A stretch of 32,737 nucleotides of DNA from Gammaproteobacteria bacterium (GTDB lineage Bacteria; Pseudomonadota; Gammaproteobacteria; Pseudomonadales; Pseudomonadaceae): positions 1-32,737 of the forward strand of contig JAAYFI010000055.1 in NCBI GenBank assembly GCA_012728315.1. The letters run 5' to 3'. The first letter of the stretch is position 1. The number at the start of each line of letters is the position of its first letter. The notes under the pieces were generated by a model. It worked only from the letters and a program-made list of their open reading frames with translations, ran no database searches and was not told the origin of the DNA. This document shows, one piece after another, positions 29,060 through 32,737 of this stretch. The translations under genes were made by a program, and so were the position numbers.

Positions 29060-29185
29060 TTTGCCGCCCAGACAACCTTTTACAGATACATCTACGGCAA
29101 CACGCACATACGATCTCTGGCATTATATACTGCTCAGAGTGAAACGGAAACGAACCTCTTGCCGCACTTATTATTTGGATAACCT

Positions 29186-29863
29186 ATGCAGCCTAGAAAT
29201 TCAATAATTGGCCTGTGCCAACAAGCCAGCTTTTTAACCAGCGCGGCTCGTGTTGAGCAGTGTCCTGAAGATGAAGGCTACGAAGTCGCCTTTGCAGGCC
29301 GCTCCAACGCTGGCAAATCGAGCGCAATCAATACGTTGACCCGAGCCAGCTTAGCCCGGACATCAAAAACCCCTGGGCGCACACAACTGCTCAACTTTTT
29401 CAGTCTGGATGAAGAGCGCAGACTGGTTGACCTGCCTGGCTATGGCTATGCCAAAGTACCCATTCCGCTCAAATTGCACTGGCAACAACACCTTGAAGCC
29501 TACTTAGGTAGTCGCACCAGTTTAATGGGCTTAATTCTGATGATGGACATCCGTCATCCACTCACGCCATTTGACTGTTTAATGCTGGACTGGGCTGCCA
29601 GTAGCCAAATGCCTATGCATATTCTCCTAACCAAAGCAGATAAGCTCACCTTCGGCGCGGGAAAAGCTGCACTACTGAAAACACAGAAAGAAATCCAGCA
29701 AAAATGGGGCAATACGGCAACAATTCAGCTGTTCTCATCCACTAAACGCATTGGCGTAACTGAGGCCCACCAAGTGCTGGCCAACTGGTTGCAACTATCC
29801 GATCCACTCAGCGCAACAGCCGATCAAAACAGCGAGAATCCCGAGCATTCGCAAGAGCAATAG
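29186..29863 (+). CDS. engB: Ribosome biogenesis GTP-binding protein EngB (YihA/YsxC)
   Basis: EngB is an essential TRAFAC GTPase needed for 50S subunit assembly. The 225-aa protein carries G1 [11 protein letters not shown], a G2 threonine in [10 protein letters not shown]3 [11 protein letters not shown]4 LLTKADKL and a G5-like FSSTKRIG. These cover about residues 30-185. A short Gln/Ser/Glu-rich tail after residue 205 is variable in the family. The start ATG at 29186 has GGAT about 8 bases upstream. It is divergent from cytochrome c4. The 116 bp after it show no terminator, only two copies of the palindrome CAGCGCTG near 29876 and 29907. Confidence 0.96.
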   Translation: MQPRNSIIGLCQQASFLTSAARVEQCPEDEGYEVAFAGRSNAGKSSAINTLTRASLARTSKTPGRTQLLNFFSLDEERRLVDLPGYGYAKVPIPLKLHWQQHLEAYLGSRTSLMGLILMMDIRHPLTPFDCLMLDWAASSQMPMHILLTKADKLTFGAGKAALLKTQKEIQQKWGNTATIQLFSSTKRIGVTEAHQVLANWLQLSDPLSATADQNSENPEHSQEQ

Positions 29864-29979
29864 GCTACCTTGCAAGCAGCGCTGCGCCGACCTTCGAATT
29901 GGCCTGCAGCGCTGATCTGCACGTTTTACCCTCAGCCCGAAAGCTTAGCTTAGCCTATCCCGCCACACGCATAACCTTA

Positions 29980-32172
29980 CTAAAAGCTACGCCCTAAGTT
30001 TAAATAAAACGCGCTTTCAGAATCCTCATTCATACCGTAACTGAAATTCAAGGGGCCTAGCGGGCTATCTATCGCAACAAACACGCTCATTGCATTAATA
30101 TAACCACTGTCTAAATCATTGGATTGATTCCATACTCGCCCCCGCTCCAAAGACATTCCCGCATAGACCGGAAAACCTAACGAAAACGCATGCGTGGGCG
30201 TTAAACGTCGATAATAAACCATGCGACCAATGCTCACATTTTGACCTGACAAAGCATTTTCACGGTAACCTGATAACTGCTGCGCACCGCCAATTTGATA
30301 GCTGGAGGTAACGACTTCTTTAGCATCTAAAGTGCGCGCATAACGCCCACCGAAAATCCACGTATGCGCCCCCTTGTTAAAAGGTTTATTCAGCTCAATA
30401 AGCCATTGTCGGTAGCGCTCATCAGAACCCAATTCACTGGCATGCTGCAGTGCTGAAATACGCAACTCATCTCCGCGCGTTGGAAAGTTCACATGATCCA
30501 AACTATCAAACGCATACTGCAGCTGGTAATAGCCCTCTTTAAAGCTAAAGTCGGGTAGTTCGCGCTCGCCAATACGGACATCTGCATCACCCCAACCCGT
30601 GCCCAACCCAAAGCGTATTTCCGCATTGGTCGCAATTTGTCGACCTAAATTCAATCCATAACGAAAACGCTGCAAACGGTACTCAGCAATCGGATCACCT
30701 TCTTCCAAAAACTTAATATTGCGCACCTCTCCATGCAACCAAGGTGAAACGAAATAGCGCGAGCCAACATCCAACGGCTGATACAGCTCGGTATACAGCT
30801 CTTGATGATCACCCAATTGCGCACGCGTTAACCACTCAGCACCCAAGCGATTTAAGCCGTTCATACGAAAACTGGCACCGATATTAAAAGTACTATCACC
30901 GCGTAAATCGTCGGACAAGTTCAAACCGAGGCGCAAAAAATCGGTGCCCGTGCGCTTATCTGTCGCACGAATCATCAATGTATTACCATCTTTTTCAGGC
31001 TGTAAACGGTATTCAACACGATCAAAGTATTCTAAACCGTACAAAGTACCCATATCTTTTTGCAGCTTTTCGACATCCAGTGGCTCACCCAGCTCTTGGC
31101 GAATGTAATACCGAATCACCTCATCACCGACCTTTGAAGTATTTTGAATCTGTATCGCGGTGATCAACGGTGGTTTTTTAGTTTTTTTAAGATTACTCGG
31201 CAGCTTATCTAGGGGCTGCGCAAGATCAGCAAAACGAGGCTGTAGCGCATGAGTGGCACGATAGCCTGCGTCCATCATGTCCTGTGCACGAGCGAAATCT
31301 GTGACTGCAAACCCCGTTAAGTTCGGCTGTACTAAAATATCATTGGTGCGCAAAGTGGCGAGTTGCGCTTCAGAGTTACGGCGCGTCAATAACGCTACCG
31401 ACTGATTTAAAATATTAAACACTGTTTGCAGTTCATCGGTGGACGCTAGCGGTGAGCCAATATCCACTACAATCACTCGATCAACCCCCATTTGCCGAGC
31501 AATATTCACCGGAATATTGTTTGCAATACCACCGTCCACCAACAGACGACCATCCACTTCAACCGGGGTCAGCACTGCAGGAATGGACATACTGGCACGC
31601 ACGGCTAAAGCTAAATGCCCCTGTGAAAACACAACGGCTTCGCCGCTTGAAATATCCGCAGCAACCGCACGAAAAGGAATTGGCAGCTCATCAAAATCAT
31701 CCACCGCGCCAGCACGTGCAAACAGCTTTTCTAATAACAGCGCTAAATTTTGCCCTTGTAATACTCCAAGCGGCAAACCCAAGGAGCCATCATCACGAAA
31801 ACTGAGCTTTTGTTTGACTAAAAAATCACGGTCATCTTGTTTACGACGAAACGGAATATCTTCTCGTGGCGGCGCATCCGATAACGCTTGCTGCCAATCC
31901 AACTCTGTTGCCAAGCGCTCCAGTTCAGCAACTCGGTAGCCTGCTGCATACAGCCCTCCAACCACAGCCCCCATACTGGTGCCAGCAATCGCATCAATGA
32001 CCACACCCTGCTCTTCTAATGCTTTGAGCACTCCAATATGCGCCAAACCACGCGCCGCACCGCCGGACAATACCAATCCAACACGCTCACGCTCAACAGC
32101 TGGCTCAGCAACAGCAGCAGTCATCCAAGACAGGATTAAAACACTGGCCCACAGACTAAATATTCGACGCAT
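29980..32172 (-). CDS. Patatin-like phospholipase with POTRA and outer-membrane barrel, PlpD-like (type Vd)
   Basis: This is a single-chain autotransporter of the type Vd class. The 730-aa precursor has a signal peptide ending TAAVA at residue 22. The patatin domain (about 30-300) follows, with oxyanion motif SGGAARG, nucleophile Ser66 in GTSMG and catalytic Asp213 in VDGG, so the Ser-Asp dyad is intact. One POTRA-like domain (about 330-410, ITAIQIQNTSKVGDEVIRYYI) comes next. The C-terminal beta-barrel of the BamA/TamA type ends in the outer-membrane signature FYLNLGRSF. I chose the ATG at 32172, with GGAG just before it; in-frame upstream codons at 32181 and 32229 give longer, less signal-like N-termini. 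P. aeruginosa PlpD is a phospholipase A1 of about 730 aa with this domain order. Whether the passenger is released or stays attached cannot be told. Confidence 0.92.
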   Translation of the reverse strand: MRRIFSLWASVLILSWMTAAVAEPAVERERVGLVLSGGAARGLAHIGVLKALEEQGVVIDAIAGTSMGAVVGGLYAAGYRVAELERLATELDWQQALSDAPPREDIPFRRKQDDRDFLVKQKLSFRDDGSLGLPLGVLQGQNLALLLEKLFARAGAVDDFDELPIPFRAVAADISSGEAVVFSQGHLALAVRASMSIPAVLTPVEVDGRLLVDGGIANNIPVNIARQMGVDRVIVVDIGSPLASTDELQTVFNILNQSVALLTRRNSEAQLATLRTNDILVQPNLTGFAVTDFARAQDMMDAGYRATHALQPRFADLAQPLDKLPSNLKKTKKPPLITAIQIQNTSKVGDEVIRYYIRQELGEPLDVEKLQKDMGTLYGLEYFDRVEYRLQPEKDGNTLMIRATDKRTGTDFLRLGLNLSDDLRGDSTFNIGASFRMNGLNRLGAEWLTRAQLGDHQELYTELYQPLDVGSRYFVSPWLHGEVRNIKFLEEGDPIAEYRLQRFRYGLNLGRQIATNAEIRFGLGTGWGDADVRIGERELPDFSFKEGYYQLQYAFDSLDHVNFPTRGDELRISALQHASELGSDERYRQWLIELNKPFNKGAHTWIFGGRYARTLDAKEVVTSSYQIGGAQQLSGYRENALSGQNVSIGRMVYYRRLTPTHAFSLGFPVYAGMSLERGRVWNQSNDLDSGYINAMSVFVAIDSPLGPLNFSYGMNEDSESAFYLNLGRSF

Positions 32173-32258
32173 AAACTCCATCTCAAAAGGCTCTAACAAG
32201 ATCAATAAGAGAACTGTACCAGCCAACATGCCAAAGCGATCGTATTAAATCACCCAGC

Positions 32259-32320
32259 ATAAAAAACCCAAGCCTGCACATTACACTGAGCCACTCAGCA
32301 CAACATACAGGCTTGGGTTG
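32259..32320 (-). terminator. Terminator of the GntP-family permease gene
   Basis: AACCCAAGCCTG (32265-32276) pairs perfectly with CAGGCTTGGGTT (32308-32319). A smaller inner hairpin (CTGAG-TGG-CTCAG on the minus strand) lies in the loop. Leftward RNA ends in a U-tract from the A residues at 32261-32266. It separates the permease from the PlpD-like gene. Confidence 0.88.
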
Positions 32321-32340
32321 ATGCTTTAACTTAAGCTCTA

Positions 32341-32737
32341 TTAAGTGAAAATGCTGTACAGCACCACAGCAATTGCCAGAACCGGCAGAGGAATCAACAC
32401 ACTCACGACAAAGGCTGCAGGGTAAGCACGCTGGTGCGTCTCTTTACAGATTGCGCGGATCGTGGTCACCACATAACCATTATGCGGTAGAGAATCTAAA
32501 CCACCTGAAGCAATCGCAGAAATACGGTGCATCGCGCCATTATCTAAACCCATACCTTGATAAATCGGTGCCAAGATCGGCAAGGCGATGCCTAAACCAC
32601 CCGAAGCAGAACCGGTAATACCAGCAATCACAGTGACCGCCACTGCAAGCCCCGCATACTCCAAGCCGGGCATGTCGGTCAGAAAGGCAACGATATTGGC
32701 AAAAGCCGGTGACTTCGCTGCTACGGCACCAAAGCCG
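32341..32737 (-). CDS. GntP family permease, C-terminal fragment cut by window end
   Basis: The last 132 codons of a proton symporter of the GntP (gluconate / hydroxycarboxylate) family are visible; the frame is open to the right window edge, so the start lies outside. An internal ATG at 32673 is not the true start, since the frame continues upstream with GFGAVAAKSPAFANIVAFL. Conserved elements are TGSASGGLGIALPILAPIY and ASGGLDSLPHNGYVV, followed by two final membrane helices ending PLPVLAIAVVLYSIFT. The SLPHNG variant is common in the branch annotated as D-beta-hydroxybutyrate permease, so a short hydroxy acid is a reasonable substrate guess. A terminator follows its stop. Confidence 0.85.
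   Translation of the reverse strand, partial: GFGAVAAKSPAFANIVAFLTDMPGLEYAGLAVAVTVIAGITGSASGGLGIALPILAPIYQGMGLDNGAMHRISAIASGGLDSLPHNGYVVTTIRAICKETHQRAYPAAFVVSVLIPLPVLAIAVVLYSIFT

Noticed and set aside
28953..29185. An ErsA/Spot 42-type small RNA next to engB
   Set aside because: That RNA is expected between polA and engB in relatives. Here engB is divergent from cytochrome c4 and no terminator-ended RNA can be seen in the gap.
29864..29979. Two CAGCGCTG palindromes after engB as a REP-type repeat
   Set aside because: Two 8-bp copies without further similarity or a stable stem do not make a repeat element.

Overview
This 32.7-kb window is chromosomal DNA of a gammaproteobacterium in the Pseudomonadaceae, judged from protein similarity recalled from the family and from gene order. 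The best markers are the pilMNOPQ-aroK-aroB-damX block divergent from ponA (mrcA), a short malic enzyme beside ponA, a nuclease next to rpmE, hemB next to ppk, the three-gene pntAA-pntAB-pntB transhydrogenase, and cytochrome c4 divergent from engB. Base composition looks close to half GC, lower than in typical Pseudomonas, which suggests a smaller-genome, moderate-GC relative (for example the Thiopseudomonas/Denitrificimonas type). That placement is inference. Almost everything is housekeeping. There is no CRISPR array, prophage, defence island or complete transposon.

Layout. 1-214: two tRNA genes (Asn, Pro) read leftward from one strong promoter. 375-3847: a DUF1631 protein, a PilZ c-di-GMP-binding protein and an AcrR/TtgR-type repressor, all rightward. 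3844-3960: the decayed end of an IS200/IS605-type element with the last codons of tnpB. 12995 down to 3993: a long leftward run pilM-N-O-P-Q-aroK-aroB-damX-rlmJ, with overlaps at most junctions. It covers type IV pilus alignment and secretin proteins, two shikimate enzymes, a SPOR/AAA division protein and a 23S rRNA methyltransferase. 13183-15591: penicillin-binding protein 1A, divergent from pilM. 15671-18121: malic enzyme, secreted nuclease and ribosomal protein L31, leftward. 18389-21618: hemB-ppk, rightward. 21758-26490: a CoA-transferase of the acetyl-CoA hydrolase family and the pnt transhydrogenase operon, leftward. 26934-28952: nnrS and cytochrome c4, leftward. 29186-29863: engB. 29980-32172: a PlpD-like patatin fused to a POTRA and an outer-membrane barrel. 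32341-32737: the C-terminal end of a GntP-family permease running off the window.

Functionally, the centre serves envelope work: pilus machinery, peptidoglycan synthesis and division. The right half serves redox and carbon metabolism: malic enzyme and transhydrogenase for NADPH, a CoA-transferase for acetate/succinate, and NnrS plus cytochrome c4 for respiration and nitric-oxide-related physiology. A DNR/FNR-like site upstream of nnrS fits a denitrifying or low-oxygen lifestyle.

The observations most worth a second look are: the tnpB/RE remnant, which may keep a guide-RNA scaffold pointing into the tetR 3' end and supplies the tetR stop codon; an intrinsic terminator buried in the signal-peptide codons of the nuclease gene; the DUF1631-PilZ gene pair; an interleaved inverted-repeat array upstream of tetR; and the FNR-type site ahead of nnrS. 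I found no convincing wholly new multi-gene system here.
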